This document shows, in pieces, positions 38,331 through 50,100 of a DNA stretch of 64,000 nucleotides. The notes below the pieces were generated by a model. That model was given only the letters and a program-made list of their open reading frames with translations. It had not been told where the DNA came from and ran no database searches. This DNA comes from Tamarix chinensis (lineage: Eukaryota > Streptophyta > Magnoliopsida > Caryophyllales > Tamaricaceae): assembly GCA_030549775.1 (NCBI GenBank), contig CM060181.1:47374218-47438217 (forward strand), written 5' to 3'. The first letter of the stretch is position 1. Each line of letters opens with the position of its first letter. The position numbers and the translations under genes were made by a program.

Positions 38331-39683
38331 CAAAGTTGTGATACAAATACCAAAATTTACCAAACTTTAACATATTAATCCTAGCATGCTGCTATGTCAT
38401 AAAAAACATAATGAAATATGTTACACATATAGAAATAAATCATACTCAACCTGCCAAATCATGCATAAAATCAAAGAAACTAATAATGCTAAATTTTAGA
38501 AAGAAATTATACCACATACTCGAATTCTAGAATACAATTGGCCTATGGTCTACACAAGAACACACCAAGAATAAGGAACCATAGTATGCAACAAAAAACC
38601 TCATTCATATTAAAGATAACAATACCTTACCTGAAAGCAATTCTTCTTGCACAAAACTCCTACTTGATGGCTATCTAGAAGGACCTCGATTATTAAGAGA
38701 GTTAAAAGTTAAAACCATTAAAACTCCTTTTTTAAAACCCCATTAAAATAGAATTTTAAGGAAAATGAATTCAACATTTCTCATAACTTAATCCTTCCTT
38801 GCTTAAGAGAAATAGAGGAGAACTAAACCAATATTAGAATAAGAAAAGAGAGATAATAATTCAACCAAGGAAGGAAGAAAATAATATCAACCTCTATTTT
38901 TTCTTAGTAGAGGGGGAAAAGGGCGAAGAATGGAGAAAACTAAACACTTGCACATTTCACCAAGGGAAAGAAAGAAGAGATCAAGAACAATAGGTAAGAA
39001 ATGAAAATGAATTAGGTATAGAGTGCATAGGAGATGGAGCTGGTCAAAATCCATAAGAGAGAGAGAGAGAGGGAGGGAGAAGACTGGTATAGTTAAGTGT
39101 GGTTAACCAAGATGTAAGAGAAAACATGATTAAGTGAGGGAGGTTGAGTATAGTCAGGGAGGGAGCAATAACATAAGGTTGGTAAGTTAGTAAAGATGTG
39201 TAAGAAGTTAAACATACAACCCAACTGCCAAAAGATAGAGAGAAAAATGAGGGAGAAGAGAGAAGGTGAGGTATGCCTCAAAAAGTGCTTTTTGGATAAA
39301 TTTAGCTACATAAAATTATATAATGATCTAAATAATATAAAAATAATCCCAATAAACCTAAATATACTCATCAGCATAAATATATTCTAATTAAAAGTTT
39401 TCATCAACATTAGAAAGAGTTTTGAATCAAAATCAAAAAAGGATATGAAATCATAGGATAACCATTCAATTAATTTAAGCAAACCAGTTAACTAGTTGAT
39501 TGAGAAAAAAAATTATAAATATTTGAGTGTACTGGTCGGTCGGTAAGGCAAATCAATCAGTTGATATGCCTGAAATTCACATCTTTATTAAAATTTTAAG
39601 CCCTTTTCAAAACCAAAACTAATTTATCTTATATCAAAATAATTTTAAACATATTTTGAAAGACTTTAGGATAGGGTATTACA

Positions 39684-40060
39684 ACACATGAAGAAATATG
39701 TGCATTAATTTTGCATGAATCATGTAGTATGTAAGCATGCAAAATCCATCAATCAACCATTTGGTCTTTATACCCCACTACTTATTCCTACTCAACCATA
39801 ATCATATGTGTCCCTTGATTTTTTTATTAGGATTACCTATTACAAATAAAGGAAAAGTCTCCATAATGGTGGTGATATATAAGTTTAGCAAAATGACTCC
39901 TTTATCCCTTGTAATAAAAACAATGATCTTATCATAGTTGCTAGCGTATTATTTTCAAATGTGGTTAAATTATATGGTGTTCCATAAACCGTAGTCTTAG
40001 ATAGGTATTCCAAGTTTCTTAGTCATTTTTGGAAGGTTTAATAGGAATAATTAGGAACTA
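39684..40060 (+). pseudogene. Element R: integrase core fragment
   Basis: Continues R after the solo LTR. Traces are IWSLYPTTYS-like text, then LGLPITNKGKVSIMVVIYKFSKM (about 39828-39900; the integrase core normally has LGLPRTKNGKDSI and VDRFSKM), then FLSHFWK at about 40015-40035. Several stops are present. It is cut by the LTR that begins at 40062, and the rest of R is not found further right. Confidence 0.72.
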
Positions 40061-40061
40061 T

Positions 40062-41646
40062 TGTAATACCCCTATTTTTCACTACTAAAAAATTTCTTTT
40101 CAAACATTATGGAAACGGAAAAATACTAAACACATCAAAGAAAAATGGGGTGTTATTGTTGTACCTAACATATGATAGGCGTGAACCATCCGTCCTATAT
40201 TAGATACAAGGATGAGAAACCAAACCAACTAAAACAAGAGTAGAGTATGCAAGAAACACAATATATAGATACTAAAGAAAACTTTTACTAAATAGGACCT
40301 TAAAAGTCCTTAAAATATTCAAATACATGAAAGAATGTTAAATAGAAATATAGGAATACAATGACATAAAACAATAATAGGGTGCAACCCTAATCCCTAA
40401 TACATTAACGACCGAACAACAAACTCTAGATTTCCATGCTCTCAAGCCCCAACCCCAAATGAGGTAAGCCTACTATTGGACATCCCCATAATCCTGCACA
40501 TGGTCATCTTATTGTGAGAATGAGTGGGTCAAAGAATAAACAAGCACATCAGTGCACTACGTACAAAGTAATCCGAGTTAACTCTTTAATAGGAGTCACA
40601 AGCATACAAGGTCTTAGAATAATGTGGAGCTCATACTATACATATATCATGCTCATGCCATATAATTAGATATACATGTATTTTCATGGTTATATAATGC
40701 ATTAGAACTTTATACCATACATGACTGAGATAAAACATGACTCATTATGCTTATCTACATAATAAGAAGATCATGGACAACAACATACAATCTAATGAGC
40801 ATGTAATTCAAATAAATTATTAGGGATTCTTCAATCCATTCACATAATTTTTCATAATTTCCTAAGCTTGTATAATTCATTAGCTTGTTTATTTGTAAGT
40901 TGTTATTTATCTTTCCTTTTCCCTTTTCCTTTTTATTTATCCACAACATTATCCCTATTCTTATTCTTATTGAGAAAAGGACTCTGTACCACCCCATGAT
41001 CTCACATACCTATCTAAATCAGAGGATATAAAGTATGACTAAAGCTGAGTAACATCTAATGGATATAAAGTCTAGCAGAAGCCAAAAACCACCTAGGTAA
41101 TCAAGTCCTTTAGTATTGATGCCCTCCAGTACATATCATTAGTGTATATAGTAGGTAAGGCACTATAACCTACTAGGATCCACCTAAAGACACCAATAAA
41201 TGTACGAAGACAGACTAACCCTCGGTAGCTAATTGAGGATTGGGTAACCCAAACCAATGCACAACTCAATTATCTTCCACTTGAAGTTATTAGTGTTTTA
41301 TTTTCTAAGGTTAGGTTATCATACAAGCTCATGCAACATTAAAGTAACACATCCATATACTCATTTCATCTTAACCATTATTACCCTCCAACCATGTGGT
41401 GGAATTTTCATTAGTGGGTAGCCAAGTTCAACTCGACCCATTAAGGTAATAAATTTATGCTAAATTTTGGATTATCTCATTCAAAAGTAGCATATCATAG
41501 CATACTTATTTCAATTTACTCATTAAATTCTTCTAAAACACTTAATAGGATATTATGAATTCTGATCCCTTTAATCCACCCACAGATTAGTTAATTCATG
41601 CCAAGATATGTATTCTAATCATTAAAGGATCAAATTATAACACTGT
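40062..41646 (-). mobile_element. Truncated minus-orientation LTR interrupted by the family A element
   Basis: Starts on + with TGTAATACCCC next to the R integrase. On minus it contains the conserved cassette (about 40573-40512) and TGTGCAGG near 40488, in the same relative order as the other LTRs. It stops at 41647 where TGAAATGCCCC begins. The missing remainder is not found after 51543, so it was lost rather than simply split. Confidence 0.65.
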
Positions 41647-43700
41647 TGAAATGCCCCAAAAATTTCTAATTTGTAAACTATATTTAAATGATTTTTATTA
41701 GAAAAATTATTTAAATAAATTAATTTTATTAAAATAAAAGGGAACTCATTGGAAAAATTAAGGAGAATTTTGTAAGTATTTTTATTAGAGAAATTTTGGT
41801 ATTTTGGATAATTAAATATGTTATTTTGGAAATTAATTAAATAAATTTATTTATTTAAAATAAGAATGAGAAAATAGTTTTAATTTAATAATAATTTTAT
41901 AAATAATTTAATTGGAGGAATTTAGGGTGTTTTGCTAATTAAAATAGAATTTATGGAAAATATTTTAAATATCCTAATTTAGCCTAAAAAGGGATTTAAA
42001 TATTATTTTATTTAAATATTATTATTTTTAAATATCTTAAATATTAAGATTAATTTAATTGGCCCCAACCTAATTATTTTCTCCGTTCCTTTTTCCCTTT
42101 TTCTTTTTCTTTCTTCCTTTTTCCTTTTCTTTTTCTTTCTTTTTCTTCTTTTTCTTTTTCCTCTTCTTCTCGCCGAACTGGGCCAGCTCGCGGCCCAGTT
42201 CCCCTTTTTCTTTTCTTCTTCTTCTTCGGCATGGCCCAGCCCGCGCCATCGTCCTGCCTCCTCCCTCCACGCCGCGTTTCGCCCGTTTTACGCTCGAACC
42301 TCGTCGTTCCATTAAACGCACCCTCGACGCGCGCCCGAACCAGCCCGGTTCTTCCCCTTTTCTTTTCTTTTCCCGGCCGACCCGACTGCCTCCCTTCCTT
42401 CTTTCTTCTTCCTCCTTCCTCCTCCATCGCTGCGATGCAAGCTCCCGACCCGTCAATGGCTTCTCCGGTTACGGTGAATAATACCGTCCGTTTCTTGTCT
42501 CATTGCCTTCTTATTAACTCCAGGAATAAATTGGCATAATTTTCGTGCCTTAAATCTCGCCCGTTTCTTCTCCCCAACGTTGTGAACCTTTGAACCAACC
42601 CAAACGTCGACCGACCGTTTTCCGACGCCGGCTGCCCAAATTATTGCATTTAAAACTTCCATTTCGACCTCCAGCTCCTCATTATCCATTCCAACATCTA
42701 TAAATAGCCTTGTTATAGGAGTTTTTAGAGTTTTTCTTCCCCGAAACCCTCGGCCCGAGCTGCCGCCACCCCAACTTCAGATGCCTCTTCCGCCTCCGTT
42801 AGCCAACTTCAGAGCCACCGCTTCATGCCAAATGCTTCCCTGCAACGCCCTCTAGTTAACAAAACTATTTTAATCTCTCGATTCTTCTTGTACGAGTCTA
42901 AATAATCATTCAAAGTTGGATGCTCGTTTCGCCGGAATTTTGACCCCGAAGCCTTCAACCGCCTTCCACCGCCGTGCGCCGCCACCTTTGGCTGCACCAC
43001 CACCATCATTTTGTCCCTCTCCTCCTGGGCAACAATAAACACCTATTATATCACCTCAATTCTCCCTATCTTTTTCCCAACATCCTTCTTTTTCTATGTT
43101 CTTCTATTTTTCCGGCCACCGCCGCTGCCGCCGTGAACCACCGCCGGTGCCACCTATCCCCACCAGCTTAAGGTTGAACCCTAGACCCTCTCAACCATTT
43201 TCCATATTATTATAAGCCTTGATTTAATTTATTTCAATTATTTGCATATAATTACCATTATTATTATTCTTAATATTTATATTCTTAATATGTTTTATTA
43301 TTATTTGATGAGAAATTTTATTCTGAATTGTACTTGCATGGTGGAGAGTGGTAATAAAACAATATTATTGTTAGTTTCGAATTTTAAGTTATTAATTGAA
43401 TTATTATGAGATTATTATCATTCTTATTATTATTATTATTATTATTATTATTAGAATAATTATTATTATCATTTATTAATTATTTTGGAAAATCTTAGGC
43501 CCTAATTTTGTATTAACATTTGCACTTATTTATTTTAGTATTATTATTTCTACTGTTATTATAACCATTAATAATAATATTATTATTATCTTTATTATTT
43601 TAATGTTATTATATATGTTAGTAATTTTATTATTAATATTAAATAAGTGGTAAGTCATTAGTTATAAGTAGGGTCGAAACCCCACTTTAAATTTTAAAGC

Positions 43701-43739
<39 letters not shown>

Positions 43740-45220
43740 TCATTGATATTAGTTTTATTATCTTTGATATTATTATATTAGTATCATTAGGGTAAAATAT
43801 TTAACCCTATATTATCAAGGTTTATAATATCTCTATTATTTTTATGTCTTTAGCAAAGTTAGAATTTTGTTAAGGTTATTTTATTAGTATGTTATTATTT
43901 GGTCAAAACCCTAAGGAGGCATAGGAGCGTGCTCCAAGACCGGTGTCGTTTCAGGTAAGGGGTGCTAAGGCCTTTTATGTGCTAATGTGCATTGTGTGCC
44001 TTGTATGCTATGCATTATATGTTTATGATTATTAATTATGCCGTATATGATATGACATGGAGTTGAGGTATGTTTTCGTATGGCATGTGTATTATTTGTG
44101 TATGACCCTGTAATACATGCATGTGAGGATGTTGATATGATTTTATGTGGGAGAAAGGATGAAAAAGGAGGACGGGGAAGGAAGTTGACTAAGGGAAGTG
44201 AGTTGACCTAATTTTATGAATTTATAAGGAATAATCTATTGCATGGTTTTATTTGGAAGAATGTAATCTATGATGTTATATGGGAGAATCAAATTATTAT
44301 TTGTTTGGGAGAATCTAATTTATGATTTTAATTGGGAGAATCTAATTTATGATTTATCTGGTGAAATCCAATTTATGGTTTTATATGGGGAAGTTTAATT
44401 TATGGTTTGGTATGATTTTATGTGAGAGAATTTAATATATGGTTTGTATGGAAGAATTACATTTATGATTTGATTGGGAGAATCTAATTTATGGTTTTGC
44501 TTGGGAGATTCTAATTTATGATTTTATGGGGAAGAATCTAACTTATGGTCTTGTATGGTAGAATCTAATTTGTGGTTATGAAAGGGGAGAATCTAATCAA
44601 TTGTATTATGTGGAAAAATCTTTGGGTTTTATATGATTTGAATCTTTGTGTTGGTATGGATTGAATTTAGGGTTTTTTTTTTTGTGAATGAATCTTTGGG
44701 TTGTATATGGTTTGAACTTAGGGTTTGGTAAGGATGGATACTTAGTTTGGTATGGATGAATCTTTGGGTTTTATATGGTTTGAATCTAGGGTTTGGTATG
44801 AATGAATCTTTGGGTTATGTGGAATGAATTTAGGGTTTAGTATGATGAGATTTTGGATTTTGCATAATGGTTAATGGTTGTATGGTGGTATTAGGGTTTC
44901 CATGGAAGTTAATAATTGCATGGGATGTGTAAAGTTTTTATGAGAGTGAAGTTTATGTATGGAACGCTGCTTTGGGATTTGAGGAAGGTAATGTAAGTGT
45001 TGTTTGGGTGTTTATGCACTTGGGATGAAAAATAGCACGTGGAGAAAATTAAGGGTACGAAGGAGACTAAATTAGGGTTTTGGGATAAAACCCTAGAGTG
45101 AGATGTGAAGTAGAATTGGAGGATAAGTGTGAAGGGAGCGACCCATGCATGTCTAGGGTTTGGTGGTAGCACGTGTGTAATTGGTGAATAAACTATGATA
45201 ATGAATATGGAAACAGAACA
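41647..45220 (+). repeat. 5' LTR (family A), truncated at its 3' side
   Basis: Contains the CT-rich U3 (42060-43170), TATAAATA at 42699-42706 followed by CCCCGAAACCCT, ATT microsatellites (43422-43454 and 43698-43738), the GGAGCGTGCTCC palindrome with donor-like TTTCAG/GTAAGG at 43954/43955, and a tandem array (44150-44900). The CCACCGG repeats, triple hairpin and terminal hairpin that should follow are missing, which places the deletion edge at about 45220. The lysine-rich minus frames at 42070-42456 are artefacts of the CT tract. Confidence 0.75.
44150..44900 (+). repeat. Tandem array of GGGAGAATCTAATTTATGG-type units
   Basis: About a dozen units of 24-35 bp based on GGGAGAATCTAATTTATG(A/G)TTTTA give way after about 44640 to units based on GGTATGAATGAATCTTTGGGTT and ATTTAGGGTTT. 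The array occupies the same place in the LTR as the TATGGTGGTATTA array (18370-19190) and the TAGGGTTTGCATGGA array (49850-50340), but its monomers differ. Confidence 0.8.
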
Positions 45221-47002
45221 TTTGCTGTTGTATTCGCTTTGAAGATCTGGAGACATTATCTGTATGGGGCAAAGTGTAAATTCTTTACAGACCACAAGAG
45301 TCTAAGGTACATCTTCACGCAGAAAGAGCTCAACTTAAGGCAGAGGAGATGGCTGAAACTAGTAAAGGATTACGATATTGAGTTGACCTACCATGAGGGT
45401 AAAGCCAACGTAGTTGCTGACGCTCTAAGCAGAAAGACCGCACATTCCACCTTATGCTGTGTGGTTGCTGATCGAACGATAAGGGAGTTATCGGATCTAG
45501 AGATCGAAATACTTCGGCAGGGAGACCTAGAAGCCCGTATGAATGCCTTGACGCTCACTCCGACTATTTTTGAAGAGATCCGAGCTGGTCAAGTTAGAGA
45601 TGTTAAGTTAGAGAGGATCCGAAAGAAAATGCAGGAAGGCAAAGCAGATGGGTTCAGAGTCCATGAGGATGGCAGTATTAGATTCAAGGGTCGTTGGTGT
45701 GTACCCCAAAGTTGTCTAGACCTTAAGCGTCGTATTATGGAGGAAGGACATCAGACCCCTTATTCAGTTCATCCAGGAGGGTCAAAGTTATATAAAGACC
45801 TTAAGAAAGTGTATTGGTGGCCACGAATGAAGCGAGAAGTAGCAGAGTTCATATCCCGGTGTCTGGTATGTCAGAAGGTCAAGATTGAACACCGGAGACC
45901 AGCAGGATTGCTTCAATCCTTGGAGGTGCCGGGGTGGAAATGGGACTCCATTTCTATGGACTTTGTGAGTGGGTTGCCAAGGACCCGAAGCGGTTGTGAT
46001 ACCATCTGGGTTATTGTTGATAGATTGACCAAGTCAGCCATATTCATTCCTATGAAGTCCACATGGAGTATGGAGCAATTGGCTAGCGCTTATATGAAGT
46101 ACGTGGTTAGCCGTCATGGGGTTCCGAAGGATATTGTTTCAGATCGAGACTCGAGGGTCCTTTCTCACTTTTGGGGAAAACTGCAGGAGGTTCTGGGAAC
46201 CAAATTGAAGATGAGTACAGCTTTCCACCCTGCCACAGATGGACAGATAGAGCGAACCATTCAGACTCTAGAGGATATGTTGAGGGCCTGCGTACTAGAT
46301 TTCCAAGGATGTTGGGAGGAGCGCTTACACCTGGTAGAGTTTTCATATAATAATAGTTATCATGCCAATATTGGGATGGCTCCCTTCGAAGCATTGTATG
46401 GACGGAAGTGCAGAACTCCCTTATGTTGGAGCGACATCAGCGAGACGATCGTGTTGGGACCAGAAATGATCGAGGATACAACCCGTCAAGTCCGACAGAT
46501 CCAGGACTGAATGAAAGCAGCTCAGAGCCGACAGAAAAGTTATGCTGATCAGAGACGTAGGGATGTTGATTTTGAACCTGGAGATAAAGTGTTGCTGAGG
46601 GTTTCGCCTACTAAAGGAGTGCAGAGGTTCGGAAGGAAGGGCAAACTAAGCCCCAGATATATTGGTCCATACGAAATATTAGAGCGAGTGGGCGAAGTTG
46701 CGTACAAATTAGCTCTTCCTCTGGAATTGGAAAGAGTTCATAATGTGTTCCATATATCTCAATTGCGGAAGTATATCGCCGACCCGTCACATGTGATTCA
46801 ACCAGATGAAGTCGAGTTAGACGATTCACTGACTTACGAGGAGCGACCGGTGTGGATTCTCAATACTAAGATGAGGAAGACACGTACGAGTTCGGTACCT
46901 CTCGTCAAGGTCTTATGGAGCCGACACGGGACCGAGGAAGCCACATGGGAGACAGAGAAAGATATGCGAGAAGCATATCCCGAGCTTTTCACAGCAGGTT
47001 AG
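45221..47002 (+). pseudogene. Ty3/gypsy pol 3' half: RNase H end, integrase and chromodomain-like tail
   Basis: Read in one frame from AVVFALKIW (45224): RNase H residues TDHKSL and [10 protein letters not shown]; integrase H-H-C-C region ([11 protein letters not shown] ... CLVCQKVK, about 45755-45885); catalytic core with all three acidic positions readable (SMDF, VSDRDSR and the E of [13 protein letters not shown]); GPYEIL motif (about 46660); and an end LVKVLWSRHGTEEATWE as in Del/Tekay-type chromoviruses. One in-frame TGA (46508-46510) separates 423 and 163 residue segments; the frame continues past it. The apparent first codon at 45239 is TTG, so that is not a real start. The 5' half of pol is deleted. 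It is the best preserved retroelement coding sequence in the window. Confidence 0.88.
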
Positions 47003-47137
47003 AATCCGTCTTCCTAGTTTGTCCCTAAGGGGGTAGTTGTTTTTAGTATAGTTAGTGATGTATTATTCTAGATGCTTAGAGCTTTCCTTGTCTAACCCTA
47101 GTAGCTGCAGGAGACTTCGGGGGTGAAGTCTGTTTTT

Positions 47138-47150
47138 AAGGGGGTAGTGA
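47138..47150 (+). other. Polypurine tract of the family A element
   Basis: AAGGGGGTAGTGA lies immediately before the 3' LTR start TGAAATGCCCC at 47151. The upstream GGGGGTGAAGTCTGTTTTT string corresponds to the GATGAAGTCTCTTTT string of the other elements. Confidence 0.75.
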
Positions 47151-50100
47151 TGAAATGCCCCGATATTTTTCTAATTTTAAATATTATATTTAAATAAGGT
47201 TGTATTTAAAATTTTAATTTAATAAATTATTTTATTAAAATAAAAGGAAATTTATTAGGGAAATTTAATAAGAAATTTTTATAAATAGGTTAAGTAAAGG
47301 AAATTTGGACATATTATCTAATTAAAGATTTAAATTTGGAAATTTATTTAAATAATTTATTTTATTCAAATTAATAAAGATAAAATAATTTCAAATTAAT
47401 TTTAATTTTATAAATAATTATATTAAATAAAATTTGAGTGATTATTATATTAAAATGGAATTTTGGAAAAATCCTTTAAAAAGCCTATTTTAGCCTAAAA
47501 AGGGATTTAAAATTTATTTTATTTAAATATTATTAATTTTAAATATCCTAAATATTCAGATTTATTTAATTTGACCCAACCTAAAATTTTTCTCTTTTCC
47601 TTTTTCCCCTTTTTCCTTTTCTTTTCTTTCTTTTCCTTCTTCTTTCCTTTTCTTTCTTTTTCTTCTTCTTCACCGAATTGGGCCTGTTGCGCGGCCCAAT
47701 TCTTTTTTTTTCTTTCCTTTCTCTTCGGCGCGGCGCGGCCAGCGCGTTGTCACCGTCCCCCCTCCTTTGCTGCGCCGCGTTTTACTCCCTTATCACACTA
47801 AAATGCGGCGTTTGATCATCATGTTTTTACCGTTGCGCGACAGCCTCGGAACGCCGCTCATTATCTTTTTTTTTCATCGAAACGCGTCGTTCTATTTAAC
47901 CCTCCCCCCACCTCGCGCCGAACCGCCCAGCCTCCCTCCCTTTTTCTTTCTTTTCTCTCCCGCGAACCGCCCGGTCCAGCCTTCCCCATCTTCTTCTTCC
48001 TCCTCCCGCCCGACGCCATAACCGCCAGCTCTCTTCCTTCCCCGAAAATGGTGCTGCCGGCCACACGTGGCGTGACCGGCCTTTCTCCCGCTCATTCTCT
48101 CCCTCTCGACGCAAAGTTTGATTTTAAACACTCCACTCTCCATTTTCTTCTCCACAATGGCTCCATTTCTCTCGCGAAGGGTCGGGCAAATTTTGAAAAA
48201 TTTGCCGCCCGATCGACACCATAACCATCACGTTTCTCACCAGCTTCGACCCCCTGATAACTACCCCAACTCGGAACTAACCTCCAACATTATAAATACC
48301 TCTCTTATGGCCTGGGTTCGGGATTTTCTTTCCCCGAAACCCTAAGCATCGCCCGTGCGCCACCGCCTCTTTAGACGACTCTTTCTCCATCTTTGGCTAA
48401 CTTCAATGCCTTCGCTTCATCCCAACATCTTCCCTGCAACACCCTCTAATTAACTAAACCATCCACGACCTTCGATTCATCTTGTACAAGCCTCCATAAT
48501 TGTGCAAAGTTAGCTAGTGGTCTCGCCAGAAAATTTCACCCCGAGACTTGAAACACCATCCACCGCCACATCCGCCGCTTCTAACACCTCCCAAGCCAAC
48601 CAATAACTCCTTCTAAGGCTCCTCCACCGACCCATAAAATTATTTTATTTTTATCCTCCCCTCTCACCCCTTTTTCTTCATTTTTAACCCTCTTAGATCC
48701 ATTTTCCGGCCACCTCCGGGAACCACCGCCGGTTCCACCTACATCCTCCGACTCAAGGTGAAACCCTAGACATTTTAAACACTTGGTTTTGAATTATTGA
48801 TAATTATTCTATTTTTAGCCTAAATTTTAGTGTTAATTCAACTTTAATTATTATTATTATAATAATTATTATTATTGATATCGACTGTATTCTAATTTCT
48901 AAATTTTGTTGACAGGTCTGGGAGTATTATTGAATAAGATATATTATTCATCTCGGCCTTTACTTATTTAATTAAATTTTTACATGTTTAATGTTATTAT
49001 TAATAATAATATTAATATTATTATTATTAGTGTAATTATTTATTTAATATTTTAATTATTTCAGGAGGATTATAAACCTAAAATTTTAACTAAGTCTCGC
49101 ACATTTGCTTTTTACAACTATTATTAACATTTTTAACATTATTTCTAATTATATTATTATTATTATTATCTTTATTAACTTTATATTATAAGTATATATA
49201 ATATTAATATCATTATTACATTTTTGAATAGTGTTATTATTAAATGGATTGATTTTGAAAGCCACCTTGTAATTTTAAGAATTATGGTATTATTAATATT
49301 AATATTCTACTAATAAGAGTATTATTAATAATGTTTTTTTATTATTATTATTATTAGTATTAGTATTATTATTATTATTACTATTATTACTATTATTGCT
49401 ATTATTACTATTTTGGTGAAGGGTAGAAACCCTTGTATCACCACCCTTTAGAATGAAAATAATAAATTAATTGTAATAGTTTCTATAGTTAATTATTAAG
49501 TAGTAGTATTTTAAGTAAAAACCAAACCTCGAAATAAGTTAGAATTATATAGGAAGGTCTAACCATAATATGTTATGATATAATAGGCGAACCCAATCAA
49601 ATCCCTCAAGTGGAATAGGAGCGTGCACCAAGACCGGTGACGTTTTAGGTAAGGGTCTACTAAGGCCATTTATGTGTTTGCATGTATTATGAATATGACA
49701 TGTTATGTAGTTTATGTTCGTTATTCTTATTGATTATGCATGCGATATGGTTATGAAGTTGAAGTATGTTATTATGAATGTCATGTGCCATGAAAAATAT
49801 ATGTGTATGCTTATGTCATTAATGTATGACCTGAAATGATATATGAATTAGGATTTGCATGTAAGAGGAGGGTACTAGGGTTTGCATGAGATGGCATGGT
49901 GCTAGGGTTTGCACGAAAAGGAATGATACTAGGGTTTGCATGGAATAGCGAGGAGTTGAAGGTGTGTATGGAATAACATAATATTAGGGTTTGCATGAAT
50001 TAATGTGGAGTTAGGGTTTTGCATGTGGATTAGGGTTTCATGAAAACATGCCTACATGGAATTAATGTTGTAGGGGGATCTGATTTGCATGGAAGTATGT

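Larger units (their letters stand above)
36377..39683 (-). mobile_element. 3.3-kb solo LTR (family B), minus orientation, inside element R integrase
   Basis: Starts on + as TATAACACCCCC and ends GGGTATTACA. The flanks are ACATA (36372-36376) and ACACA (39684-39688), a 4-of-5 match. The R integrase frame stops at the left edge and resumes at the right edge. There are no retroviral domains inside. It shares CACCCACCAC blocks and CCAGTTGACTGGT-like motifs with the 3' LTR at 57555-63591, so both are family B. A donor-like TTTCAG/GTAAGG is readable on minus at about 38633. Confidence 0.78.

Noticed and set aside
42070..42456. Lys/Glu/Arg-rich frames on the minus strand
   Set aside because: Read from the CT-rich tract of the LTR; two overlapping frames of the same low complexity, and no domain.
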